A DNA stretch of 64,000 bases from Pyrenophora tritici-repentis (Eukaryota; Ascomycota; Dothideomycetes; Pleosporales; Pleosporaceae), in NCBI RefSeq assembly GCF_003171515.1, contig NC_089395.1, positions 868,001-932,000 of the forward strand, in the 5' to 3' direction. Made by a program: the position numbers and the translations under genes. The notes below the pieces were generated by a model that made no database searches, was not told the origin of the DNA, and saw only the letters and a list, made by a program, of their open reading frames with translations. Below, in pieces: positions 1 to 9,426 of this stretch (the stretch's first letter is position 1; each line of letters starts with the position of its first letter).

Positions 1-1422
1 TAAGGCTGCGCTGTTAGCCTTCTCAAGACTAGAGATCCGATCGCGCATTAGCTTAGCAGAGAGCATTATCACCTCAGCGCCCTTCTTCAGCTAGTCAATT
101 GCCTCAATAATTGATGCTGGTGATGAGCTCTTGTGCTGGCGCACGCGCTCACGTATAAGGCTTGACTGAGCCTCAAGCTCACGCGCGTTGCTCGGCGTTT
201 GAGCTACCCAGGGAGCCTCTGGTAGAGCTGCTGGAGGAGTAGGTGTACGCAGCTGTACATCTACCTTTGATAGAACAGCCTCTGGTTGTAGAGGAACAAG
301 GCCTGCGCCGCGGAAGGCTGAGCAGATGTTGGCTGGCGTGAAGGCGCGATTGAATGCTATCTTAAATGCTGGCAGAAACTCTAGCTTGGTGATGTGGTTG
401 ATGTGGTTGCGCATGAGGCTCTCCACCTCACGGCTGTACGCGCGCTTCAATGGCGAGAAGCAGCCAACATCAAGTGGCTGGAGTAGGTGAGATGAGTGAG
501 GAGGCATACAGAGCGTATAGATATTGTTCTCCTTGCAGAGCTCCTAGAACGCTAGAGATTAGTGGCTCTTATGGCTATCAATAATAAGCAGGCGACGCGC
601 GCCTATAGTACGAGCCTGCGTGTGAGCGTTGAAGTGCTTTAGCCACTTAACTCTAAGCTTATTATTTGTCCAGCTATTGTCGCTGACTGCGATTGCCTAG
701 TCGCGTGGGATCTCAGCTTCCTCGTACCAGGCTAATAGGTGGTACTGGCCAGCGAAGATAAGGAACGGTAGGACTGACCAGCCAGCAGCGCTGATAGCAG
801 CGATCAGCGTTACCCACTCGCGATTGCCTAGCTAAAGAGTCTTCGGCCTGCCTCTCCTCTCTGCTCCTGTTATAACCAGCTGCGTTGTAATCTTGCCCAT
901 TATAAAGCCAGCTTCATCAAAGTTGTATATATCCTCATCGCAGATACCAAGCTTAGCCTTTGTCTTCTCTATAAGCTCAAACCAGCTTCTAATAAGGGCT
1001 GGATTCTCACAGAGAGCTCTCTGCCTATCGTACGCTCGGTTGAAACACGTCCGAAGACTATCTGTCCGCTTAACAAAGTTGGCTGGCTACTTCTGCCCAA
1101 CCTAGCCAGCGCCGCGCGCAGCCAGCAGCTTATCAGCCATATCGCGTGCAGCTGCGTAGGTAGGCGCAAACCCGCGCTGATCTAGATGAAGTATATAGCT
1201 AACAATCACCTCATCTTCTCTCTAGGTAAGCTTCCTTAAGTCAGGCTGGCAATCGCGTCGCGCGCGCTTTCCAGCGCGCCGGTCAATTAGGGTTGATTTT
1301 GGGATATCGAAGACTGTAGCAGCGCGTCGCGTACTCTGAATTTGGGCAGAATCTATAGATAAGAGAGCAAGCTGAATATCTGCTTCATTTGAAGGCACAA
1401 GAGGAGCGCGGCGTGGAGGCAT
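1..1422 (-). pseudogene. Degenerate DDE transposase of element A
   Basis: This is a RIP-damaged transposase gene, homologous along its length to the intact 550-aa transposase of element E. It starts at the ATG at 1422 and runs in frame for 66 codons (helix-turn-helix N-terminus) to a RIP-type stop. A later open stretch at 91-507 carries the third catalytic Asp segment ([20 protein letters not shown]). Other stops are TAG or TAA where element E has CAG, CAA or TGG. The last roughly 65 codons would lie outside the window. The protein would have bound the TIR iterons and cut and pasted the element; in this state it cannot be made. Confidence 0.85.
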
Positions 1423-1503
1423 TATGTGTTGAGATAGAGTAGGTGATTAAAGTTGGTGGGGTGACCGACTCGCTTGTCTGACCGACTCGCTTGCCAACCA
1501 CGT
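1..1503 (-). mobile_element. Fot1/pogo-like DNA transposon A, partial
   Basis: This is the 5' three quarters of a TA-inserting pogo/Fot1-type transposon on the minus strand; its other end lies left of the window. The outer terminal inverted repeat is at 1449-1503 and is followed by a TA target site at 1504-1505. The TIR holds two tandem copies of a CAAGCGAGTCGGTCA iteron and has the same layout as the TIRs of elements E and G. The element sits in Copia-3 remnant DNA (1506 onward). C-to-T changes indicate RIP. Confidence 0.85.
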
Positions 1504-1505
1504 TA

Positions 1506-2728
1506 TAAGCTTTGTATTAAATTATATAAGATACTTAAGAGGGACTATTAAAAAAAGAGGAATAAAATCTCTAAGACAGTTAAACATATCCTTACTTTAG
1601 TAATACTATACTTACAGCTAAGCTGCTACACAAAGCATAGAATATTGCGCAAATAGATAACCGCCCTCTAAGACATAGTTAGAGTAGACGCAGATAAAGA
1701 AAGGGCGTAAGTACGAGAAAGATACCACGTCGCACTTAAGCTAATGCGAACACCCGTAAACTAGGAAGCGTAGCTAAGTAAGTACGATTAGGCCGCGACT
1801 TAAGCTGAAACCCTTGCAGTAGCTAAGGTTACGTAAAAATAAGCTATAATAGATAATTTCCTAGGCTTAGTGTTAAAATTAGTATTAACCTAGACTATAG
1901 CGTTTTACGGGCTACGATATAATAAGAAAGCTATTAAAAGGGAGAGGTCAATGAACTCTTCTACGATTATACAAGCCTCTATAATCTAATAACAGGAAAG
2001 CTAAAAAGTATATTCTTAGTAGTAGAGACTTTATACGCGGCGGGCGGTAAATCTAATTTAAATATATAGAGGGACGTCTCTAGTATAGAAATAAGAGCGC
2101 TATCTAGTAATAATTAAGGCTAAGGAAACTTAAAGCTATTAAATAAACGAAAGAATAAGCAATCTATAGAGAGGGATATAGCGACAGCTAAGGGCATATA
2201 TCCTACTTATAAACAGCTATACAGCATCTCTAACTGCTACTATATAAATAGATAAGCACCTAAATAGTTTAAGCTAAACTAAGGCACTATAGAACTAGTA
2301 TAGTATAAACTTAACTATAACCTAAGCTTATGAGTATTAGTGCGTAAAAGATCTTAATAATCTAAGTGACCTCGTATTACATCTACCTTACGATCGATTA
2401 CACCCTATATTAAGACATCACAAATACCAGACTTAGTTACTAATTAACTAGATAGACGCGAGTTCTTAAGATTAGACAAGGGCATAATAAAAGCGGCATT
2501 TAATGCAAGTAATTAAGGATATTTATCAAAAGATGCATTTATCCTAGATTCTAGCTCGACGACGTACATCTGTAATAACCTCTTAAGGCTTAAAGATATA
2601 CGCCCGCCTGCGATAAAAGATTATGTTTAGGCTAGCAACTTAAGAGTTTAGATACAAGGATATAGAGTAGTTAAGGTAATAGCAGAGGGGTCTTAGGGCA
2701 AACAAATCCTACACCTAAGCAATGTTAC
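1506..2728 (+). mobile_element. Copia-3 gag-protease remnant, RIPed
   Basis: AT-rich retrotransposon relic on the plus strand. Around 2530-2590 a frame reads like a Copia aspartic protease (ILDSSSTTYICNN, compare the DSGST active site). The open frame is full of TAG/TAA stops of RIP type. The left edge abuts element A and the right edge abuts the Copia-2 LTR at 2729. The segments at 49440-49698 and 55017-56386 look like the next part of the same family. Confidence 0.6.
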
Positions 2729-3176
2729 TGTCAGATATTCACTCTCATCTGGAATACTAATGAAATAGGTAATGATGGTGATGATATTAATGATTGATTG
2801 TGTCTTGGTTCTGTCTACGGTTGTGGGCACACCTAGGGGGTGTCAAGCCTTCCTGTGATCTAATTGGCTCTTACAGATGCTAGGTCGCGCTAGTCTAACC
2901 TAGTGTCAGATTGTGATGGGTTATCAAAGACGGGGATAATAGTATAATAATATGATGGGGATCGATTGTGTTGTTCTGGTCTGATGTCGTGTTGTGTTGT
3001 TGTCCAGCGCTGTTCGATCAATTGGGTCGCGGTGGATTGTGCGCGCTGACTAATTTAACTGATACACAGAATCCACAGCTCCAAACACCCGGATTTTGCC
3101 CACCACCCAAAATATGCCCATATTCTGACACCTAGCGTCTGTACGCTCTCATCTTTAATAGTGCTATTATCTAACA
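2729..3176 (-). repeat. Copia-2 3' LTR, interrupted
   Basis: Reverse complement of the 217-bp Copia-2 LTR (compare 49699-49915). It starts TGTCAGATATTC on the plus strand and ends at the RIPed CTAACA. It is split by a solo Copia-1 LTR at 2904-3130. The polypurine tract of the minus-strand element follows at about 3177. Confidence 0.85.
2904..3130 (-). repeat. Solo Copia-1 LTR
   Basis: A 227-bp Copia-1 LTR (TGTCAG...CTGACA) flanked by a perfect 5-bp target duplication CCTAG (2899-2903 and 3131-3135). With no internal sequence between, it is a solo LTR left by LTR-LTR recombination inside the Copia-2 LTR. Confidence 0.93.
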
Positions 3177-3562
3177 CACCCCTTTAGCTTAGACGCTCTT
3201 TACGCTTATAAGCTAGGCACTTAGTCCTACGTAAGGCTTACCACGAGGCTTTTAAGTTTTTCTTGAATTTCTTTAAGCGGTGCTGAGTTTCTCGCTAGGA
3301 TTTTCTTAGCGGGGACTAGTCCTAGTTACTCTGAGTATTCTAGCTATTTATTTAGTAGCAATAATTTAGTAAGACTGTTAGCGATTATATCCGCGGTAGG
3401 TATATACTCTACGGAGATGTAGCCTATCAACACCTTCTATCTAGTCTAGTAATTATATATATTACTATATCTAAGTATAGTTTAAAGCTTTAAGACCTCC
3501 TTAGTAACTAGGCGAATAGTCTATTTATTGTCGTATTAGATAGTAATACTAAGGGCGTCAAG

Positions 3563-3729
3563 TGTGAGGGATCGATCAAGAAAGATTGGATTTGACAAGA
3601 TACAAGCTATCGAGCTATCTACGTTGTGAGCCCGAACTTATGCTGTGGGCGCCAAGGCGCTAGTCCGATTAGATAAGGATCTTATCGATATGGGGGCCAT
3701 GGGCCGAGCGAGTCTATGGATCCGTAACA
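3563..3729 (+). repeat. Solo LTR, 167-bp family, copy 1
   Basis: 167 bp beginning TGTGAGGG and ending CCGTAACA, flanked by a perfect TCAAG target duplication (3558-3562, 3730-3734). Near-identical copies lie at 16457-16623 (inverted) and 35819-35985. No internal region of this family was recognised in the window. It is much less RIPed than its flanks, which suggests a younger insertion. Confidence 0.92.
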
Positions 3730-4084
3730 TCAAGCTAGATAATCAGCTCCTCAAGGAGATAAGATAGTAATAGAGCTTCTTTAGCTACTTAAGATAGGGC
3801 GAGAAGCTTAGCTTCCATTATTAATATTATAATAGTATCTTATTCATTAGCTTTTTGTGTAATAAATCTATTAAAGAGCTTAATCGCGTAGCCTTATAAG
3901 CTCTTCCCATCTAGGGTATTATTAGTGAAAGAGGCGTCGCTAGCTATCTATAGTCTAGTGCATCCTCTAAGTTATAGCGTAAGGAGTTTTATTACTAGTA
4001 GATATAAAAGAACTTAGTTAGTAGCGTTATAGTGCTCTAGTCCTAGATTAGAGAGAAACTAGGCGAGCTGCGACGTTGTAAAGG

Positions 4085-4310
4085 TGTCAGATTGTGATGG
4101 GTTATCAAAGACGGGGATAATAGTATAATAATATGATTGGGATCGATTGTATTGTTCTGGTCTGATGTCGTGTGTTCTGTTGTCCAACGCTGTTCGATCA
4201 GTTGGGTCGCGGTGGATTGTGCGCGCTGACTAATTTAACTGATCCACAGAATCCACAGCTCCGAACACCCGGATTTTGTCCACCACCCAAAATATGCCCA
4301 TATTCTGACA
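4085..4310 (-). repeat. Copia-1 3' LTR
   Basis: 226 bp, TGTCAG...CTGACA. A minus-strand polypurine tract (plus strand CACCCCCTCAGCTC at 4311-4324) abuts it and would prime second-strand synthesis. Confidence 0.95.
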
Positions 4311-4324
4311 CACCCCCTCAGCTC
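4311..4324 (-). other. Copia-1 polypurine tract
   Basis: On the minus strand GAGCTGAGGGGGTG directly precedes the 3' LTR. This is the expected position and composition of the plus-strand primer of an LTR retrotransposon. Confidence 0.8.
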
Positions 4325-4341
4325 AAGAGCCTTGAGCTGGA

Positions 4342-7300
4342 TTAACCACAGCTAAGCTGCTCTAATTGAGCTTGGATCTCTACAACAGGTGACTGATTGT
4401 GTGGCTCTCGATCCCTAACTTCGACCAGCCCTAGTTGGATCAGAAAGCCCGTCCACTGGTTTACTGGGAGTACTTTGGTGAGGCCATCAGCTATCATCTC
4501 AGAGGATTTTGTGTATACTACTTTGATCCTCTGGTTCGTCACTTCCTGTCGGAGCCAATGGTTGTGGATATCTACGTGTCGGAGCTTCGTGGTGAGTCTT
4601 GATACTGCTTGAGTTACAAGACGGATCGTCTGTTGATTGTCGCATTGGATAGTGATCGTAGGACTCGGTAGCTTAACCTTAAGTTCACTGATCAATCGTG
4701 AGGTAAAGATCGCTTCTTTGGCTACTTGTGAGAGTGCTAAGAGCTCTGCTTCAGTTGTTGAAGTAGTGACGGTATCTTGCTTGCTAGATCGCCAGGCGAT
4801 CAGCCCGCCGAAGAGTTTAATCGCGTAGCCCTGAGAGCTTTTGCGATCCAGAGTGTTGTCTGCAAATGATGCGTCACTGGCTACCTGCATAGCGGTGCCG
4901 CCACCCAATCGTAATGCCAGCCACTTAGTGTCGGATAGGTAGAGTAACACTCGATCCGCAGCCTGTTGGTGTTCCTGACTTGGGTTGGCGAGAAATCTGG
5001 CTAGTCTAGACGTCGCAAAAGCAATATCCGGGCGTGTATTGACAGCGGCGTAGAGGAGAGAGCCAATCTTCCGCTGGTATCGATTGATCTCAGACGGGGT
5101 AGCTAGTCCTTCTCTGGGCATGAGCTCGCTGGTCGCCATAGGAGTATCGTGGCGGATTGTCTGATCGTCCACTAGTCTATTGATCTTTTCATAGTAGGCA
5201 ACCTGGGAGAGGTGGATCAGTTGTTTGGATCGATCCCTGATCACCTCGATCCCAAGGAACCACTGTAGATCGTCTCCACCAGTGATGGAGTATCGCTGCT
5301 TGAGCTGATCCATTGCTTCTTGAGCCTTCTTGGATTGATCCTTGCCATAGGCTAGGATGATATCGTCTACGTAGTAGAAGATGATGATTCCGTCTTTGAT
5401 CATACAGCAGGGCTCGTGGGGTACAATCTGGAACCCAAGTTGAGTGAGCGTCGCTGTGAGATCCTTCTGCCAAAGGAGTGGGGATATTCTTAGCCCATAA
5501 AGAGCTTTCTTGATCCGTAGGATAGTGCCGGGCTTCTGATAACCCTTTGGCATCCGCATGTAGACCTCTCGATCTAACGATGCGTGGACGAAGGCGTTGG
5601 TAACGTCGTACTGTTTTAGTTCAAGATTGTGTTTGGCAGCGATTGCCATAAGTAGTCGAAATGATCGGCTAGCTAGAGTAGCGGCGTAGGTGTCTTGGGA
5701 GGTGATATTGCGCTGCTGATCACCCCGCACAACTAATCGAGCTTTGCACTTAATGAATTGATTGGCTTTGTTAAATTTGTAGACATACACCCACATGCAG
5801 TCTAGAATCTGGTGTCCTTTAGATTTAGCTGCTTGGTAGGGTACTTCTTCCCACGAATTGGTGACTTTGTGGCTGTCGAGATGTGCACGTTGTGCTTCTT
5901 TAAATAGCTCTCCTAAAGGGTGCTGATCAAGATCAGTCCTGGCTGTCGGTGGATCAGGAAGTTGTGATTGATGGATCTTGACTCCTTTGGCGAGTAGCCG
6001 GTGAAGTTGTGCCTTGTCGATTGGGCTTCCATTGTGAGTGCCTATAGTCCCTGCCTTTAATCCAGCCATGAACGCTGCGGCCCATGGAACTGTTTTGGAT
6101 GATTGGATCTCAGGAGTGGATCGAACATTTCCACTCATAAACTGGGCGAGCAGGACTGCTGGTGGAGGTGTTGATGGAGGAGTTGGGTAGTGATCTTGGA
6201 TCTTTCGACCATTGTAGTACCCTGGCGGATCTTCTTCCTCCTCTGTGGTATTGATGCTTTCGTCGTCTTCATGAAACGACTCCGTCCCGGTGTCTGGGAT
6301 CGGTGGTGGGAGCTCGATAGTCCTAACGTATGCTGCGATCTCTGAAAGAGTGCTGTGCATAAGGCTATCCATTAGGTCTTCAATTGTCCCATCAAATATT
6401 GTATTTTCGTCGAAGGTCACGTCTCTTGTGCTGATGACTTTGGCGAGTGATGGGATCCAAATCCGATAGATATTGGATGATTGATATCCAACTAGGTAGC
6501 CGATCCAGGCTTTTGGATCAAGCCGCTGTAGTCTTGATTTGCCTCTGTGGGTATCATCAGTCATCGCAAAAGCTTTGCACCCATAGGCTTTGAGGTATGC
6601 TAGGTAGGGCTTCTTGATCGACGTGACTATCCCATTTGCTAGTGATACGCGCGTGAAGAATACTTCGTAGGGTGTTTTCCACTGGTTACTGTAGTTTGGC
6701 GTTCGATTGTAGAGGTGTACAGCAGCCCGAGTGATCTCTGGCCAGAGTTCCCATGGTAGATTGGCGTCAAGTCTCATTGTGCGTGCCTTCTCCTTATTCA
6801 CACCCCCTGAGCGTTCAGCTCCACCGTTTTGAGCTTGAGTATCTGGTGCTGAAGGCTCGACAGCAATGCCTTGGCCTCTGATCCATCGCTCGACGTCTGG
6901 TTTGACTGTGGTGATCTCGTTGTCGGTTTCGATCACTTTTGGGGTGATGTTGTATTGGTTTTGGAGGAAAGTGAGGAAATTGGATAGTACTCGGATGATC
7001 GATTTCGCCGTTCGGTTATCTGTGAGATAGAAATCCCACTGAAATCGCGAGTACCTATCGGTAATTAGCAATTGGCTTTTCTCTTTGTTGTAGGATTGAT
7101 TCTCATAGGAGTGGAAATCAATGGCGAGCCTCTCTGCGGGTCCCTGATCATTGATCCGTGGAGCGCGGCTGATCTGTCGTCGGATTTTCGCTCGGCCACA
7201 CGCATCGCACTGCACTGTCGTTACCCCTTTAACTCGCACCCCCTCAGCTTGCTGGACTAGGTGCTCGATCGCTGCTGGCCCTGGGTGTCCCAGTCTTTTG

Positions 7301-7806
7301 TGCCAGAGGAGAGCAGGCGCCTGTTGGGGTCGCCGGCGCGTTCGGGACGTTTGTGAGTGGGCGTGTAGGGCTACTCTGTCCTCTGATCCATTTGGCCGAT
7401 ACTCCAGTACCCATTGACCATATAGCTCTGCCAGCTCGCAGACGGTTGATCCATCTGATCGCTTGACCGCTGTGGGATCCGATTGGGTATCCCACCAGAG
7501 TCCTTGCTTTCTCAGTACTCTAAATGAGACGATATTGCAGAGGATGTCTGGGCAGATTGCTACGTCGTGGAGCACGAGTTTCTCTACTCTCTGTTTATGT
7601 TCAAGCTGTATGACTATTGATCCATATCCCTTGATCCAAATCTGGCTATTGCCTGCCCATATGAAATCTCCATGGATCGGTGGCCGATAGTTGTGGATCC
7701 GATCGGGGTTGTTCGTGATATGGCACGTCGATCCTGAGTCAAAGATGAAGGAGTTGCTTAGTGGGTAATCGTGCCGATTCGATAGGGAGGATACAGCGGC
7801 GAACAT
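4342..7806 (-). CDS. Copia-1 Pol (protease-integrase-RT-RNase H)
   Basis: 1154-aa Pol, in the same frame as Gag and separated from it by TGA plus 11 sense codons. Domains in order: aspartic protease (DSGS, Asp at residue 23); GAG-pre-integrase zinc region (H and CDAC near 170-200); integrase core with Asp about 229 (LAIDFH), Asp about 294 (IETDNE) and Glu about 330 (GGAERSGG), then the Copia-type integrase C-terminus; RT from about 640, with YVDD near residue 810; RNase H near the end with STTEAELLALS. All key residues are present and the frame is uninterrupted. The ATG at 7806 may not be a real start: the protein is more likely made as Gag-Pol by readthrough. It would act in virus-like particles and the nucleus to copy and integrate the element. 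Confidence 0.95.
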   Translation of the reverse strand: MFAAVSSLSNRHDYPLSNSFIFDSGSTCHITNNPDRIHNYRPPIHGDFIWAGNSQIWIKGYGSIVIQLEHKQRVEKLVLHDVAICPDILCNIVSFRVLRKQGLWWDTQSDPTAVKRSDGSTVCELAELYGQWVLEYRPNGSEDRVALHAHSQTSRTRRRPQQAPALLWHKRLGHPGPAAIEHLVQQAEGVRVKGVTTVQCDACGRAKIRRQISRAPRINDQGPAERLAIDFHSYENQSYNKEKSQLLITDRYSRFQWDFYLTDNRTAKSIIRVLSNFLTFLQNQYNITPKVIETDNEITTVKPDVERWIRGQGIAVEPSAPDTQAQNGGAERSGGVNKEKARTMRLDANLPWELWPEITRAAVHLYNRTPNYSNQWKTPYEVFFTRVSLANGIVTSIKKPYLAYLKAYGCKAFAMTDDTHRGKSRLQRLDPKAWIGYLVGYQSSNIYRIWIPSLAKVISTRDVTFDENTIFDGTIEDLMDSLMHSTLSEIAAYVRTIELPPPIPDTGTESFHEDDESINTTEEEEDPPGYYNGRKIQDHYPTPPSTPPPAVLLAQFMSGNVRSTPEIQSSKTVPWAAAFMAGLKAGTIGTHNGSPIDKAQLHRLLAKGVKIHQSQLPDPPTARTDLDQHPLGELFKEAQRAHLDSHKVTNSWEEVPYQAAKSKGHQILDCMWVYVYKFNKANQFIKCKARLVVRGDQQRNITSQDTYAATLASRSFRLLMAIAAKHNLELKQYDVTNAFVHASLDREVYMRMPKGYQKPGTILRIKKALYGLRISPLLWQKDLTATLTQLGFQIVPHEPCCMIKDGIIIFYYVDDIILAYGKDQSKKAQEAMDQLKQRYSITGGDDLQWFLGIEVIRDRSKQLIHLSQVAYYEKINRLVDDQTIRHDTPMATSELMPREGLATPSEINRYQRKIGSLLYAAVNTRPDIAFATSRLARFLANPSQEHQQAADRVLLYLSDTKWLALRLGGGTAMQVASDASFADNTLDRKSSQGYAIKLFGGLIAWRSSKQDTVTTSTTEAELLALSQVAKEAIFTSRLISELKVKLPSPTITIQCDNQQTIRLVTQAVSRLTTKLRHVDIHNHWLRQEVTNQRIKVVYTKSSEMIADGLTKVLPVNQWTGFLIQLGLVEVRDREPHNQSPVVEIQAQLEQLSCG

Positions 7807-7836
7807 GGCGTCGATCTTCGATATCTGTCGTCCATT

Positions 7837-7842
7837 TAGTCA
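7837..7842 (-). other. Putative leaky stop TGA-CTA between gag and pol
   Basis: On the minus strand the gag frame reads GAT GAT TGA CTA AAT and then stays open to the end of pol. The distance from gag ATG (9153) to pol ATG (7806) is 1347 nt, a multiple of three. UGA followed by CUA is an established readthrough context in fungi, animals and alphaviruses. The same TGA-CTA occurs at 51235-51240 in Copia-2. A RIPed Copia-1 copy has TAA-CTA here (about 22442), which a TpG change from TGA explains. Confidence 0.75.
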
Positions 7843-9153
7843 ATCATCAATAAGATTAGGTGTAGGAGTTTGGGACTGCTTAAGTCTTGGAGTATGAGTC
7901 CTTGGGCGACCTTGGGCTCTCAGGAGACTCTGAAACTCAGCGTCATGTTCTCGTCTGAGCTCCACGAATTGGGCTGTTCTTGGATTGGGTTCCCACCACT
8001 CCGGAGCTTTCTCAGTATACACGTAGAAGCAATCACGGAGGGCATGCCCCATGTCACATGCTGGACATTTGGGGCCTCTGGCGTCTGCGATCACAGTTTT
8101 ACCAGGCACGGCGTCCGCTTTGGCGGAGTTACCGTAGGCGTACGATCTTGCGCTTTTGCCTCTTCCTCTTGGAGGGATTGAAGAGCTTGGAGGTTCGCGA
8201 TCGCCTTCCTCTATAGCTGTACGTTGATATCGGGGTCTGCCCCGTTTTCTGACTTGAGAGTTTCCCGTTTCCACATGGTGGGTGTCCCCATCCACGCGCT
8301 GGTCAGCGTTGCTGTTCGCAGCAAGAAATACAGATGGATCATCCACTGCAAAAGCTGCCTTTTGGCTTCTGTTTCGCGTGATCGGATGATTCAGCATCAT
8401 ATACTCTCGGAACCGTCTCATCATGTCCTTCTGGGTTACCCCAGGTTGATCCATCCCATTGGATTGGAAGGTTGCTGCCCATATTGGGGCTATTTTGTTT
8501 ACTGCCGACATAAAGTCTACAGCTACTGATCTAAACTGAGTAGTATCAGGCACCTTAAGTGTCTCCGCTTCAGTTACAGCTTGATTGTACTCGGCGAGCC
8601 AGGTATCCCAGTTATTCGCGGATCGAGGTGGTTTAAGAGCACTGTAGTATCGCTGTCGCGCTTGCTCTCGTTCGGTTTCGATAGTGATGCCCACATGGGC
8701 TCGAAGGTTCTTGATCCAGTCTCTGATCGATCCATCTGGCGGACAGCAGGTGCGCTGTAGGTGAACCGCGACGGTAGATTGGACGAGGATCATAATGTGT
8801 TGGAGATTGGTTATCTCAGTCTTGTATCTGGCGTACTTTGTTTTGTATTGCTCCATTTTGAGTTTGTAGATCTCAAGATCGTCCTTGTAGGCTCGTTGTC
8901 CCGCTGAGGATAGATCTGATAGTCTAGTTGGATTGGCTCCTGCAGGGAGTCCAGTCGATGGCGCGTAGTCGGCGCACTCCGGGAGCTCCGGAGGGAACGG
9001 CTCCATCAGTGGCAGCTTTGTCCCATCAGGATTGACCTGTTCCCATATATTGTAGGTGACACAGCGCGCTTGGAGTTGGCTGTACCAAGCGCGATAGTCG
9101 TGCTCGTCGCGTAGGAGCACTGTCGCGTTCTGTTGGTTGGCTTGAGCGGTCAT
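7840..9153 (-). CDS. Copia-1 Gag
   Basis: 437-aa nucleocapsid polyprotein, open from ATG 9153 to TGA 7840-7842. The N-terminal half is the helical Copia Gag region (for example the LKMEQYKTKYARYKTEI stretch near 95-115). A basic, Ser/Arg/Gly-rich linker follows near 295-350. A zinc knuckle CPACDMGHALRDC (C-X2-C-X3-H-X4-C) lies near 365-380 and would bind genomic RNA. The start follows the 5' LTR and primer-binding site by under 50 nt, leaving a very short leader. Gag would assemble the virus-like particle. No RIP lesion is visible. The frame continues past the TGA into Pol. Confidence 0.94.
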   Translation of the reverse strand: MTAQANQQNATVLLRDEHDYRAWYSQLQARCVTYNIWEQVNPDGTKLPLMEPFPPELPECADYAPSTGLPAGANPTRLSDLSSAGQRAYKDDLEIYKLKMEQYKTKYARYKTEITNLQHIMILVQSTVAVHLQRTCCPPDGSIRDWIKNLRAHVGITIETEREQARQRYYSALKPPRSANNWDTWLAEYNQAVTEAETLKVPDTTQFRSVAVDFMSAVNKIAPIWAATFQSNGMDQPGVTQKDMMRRFREYMMLNHPITRNRSQKAAFAVDDPSVFLAANSNADQRVDGDTHHVETGNSQVRKRGRPRYQRTAIEEGDREPPSSSIPPRGRGKSARSYAYGNSAKADAVPGKTVIADARGPKCPACDMGHALRDCFYVYTEKAPEWWEPNPRTAQFVELRREHDAEFQSLLRAQGRPRTHTPRLKQSQTPTPNLIDD

Positions 9154-9190
9154 AGCGATTTGGTTGTTGGATTATTGGTAGGGCGGATGA

Positions 9191-9200
9191 GACTCTTAAT
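9191..9200 (-). other. Copia-1 primer-binding site, tRNA-Lys(CUU)-like
   Basis: Immediately internal to the 5' LTR the minus strand reads ATTAAGAGTC. Its complement GACUCUUAAU has the anticodon-loop pattern C32-U33-CUU-A37-A38 of tRNA-Lys(CUU). It therefore resembles Copia-type priming by a tRNA cut in its anticodon loop rather than by a 3' tRNA end. The tRNA match is from general knowledge of that loop, not from this genome. Confidence 0.65.
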
Positions 9201-9426
9201 TGTCAGATTGTGATGGGTTATCAAAGACGGGGATAATAGTATAATAATATGATTGGGATCGATTGTATTGTTCTGGTCTGATGTCGTGTGTTCTGTTGTC
9301 CAACGCTGTTCGATCAGTTGGGTCGCGGTGGGTTGTGCGCGCTGACTAATTTAACTGATCCACAGAATCCACAGCTCCGAACACCCGGATTTTGTCCACC
9401 ACCCAAAATATGCCCATATTCTGACA
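9201..9426 (-). repeat. Copia-1 5' LTR
   Basis: 226 bp, practically identical to 4085-4310. It should carry the promoter of the minus-strand element; no specific promoter box is claimed. Confidence 0.95.

Larger units (their letters stand above)
4085..9426 (-). mobile_element. Intact Copia-1 LTR retrotransposon
   Basis: 5342-bp Ty1/copia element on the minus strand. Its 226-bp LTRs (4085-4310, 9201-9426) differ by about one base (GGATTG against GGGTTG). It is flanked by a perfect AAAGG target duplication (4080-4084, 9427-9431). Gag and pol frames are open end to end, apart from one TGA between them. The domain order protease-integrase-RT-RNase H is typical of Copia. It shows no RIP while every neighbour does, so the insertion is very recent and the element is potentially autonomous. 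It is inserted in the pol region of the Copia-2 element. Confidence 0.96.

Noticed and set aside
4397..8529. Plus-strand open frames of 60-100 codons opposite the Copia-1 gag and pol
   Set aside because: They are antisense shadows of an intact coding sequence with no start context or recognisable content.
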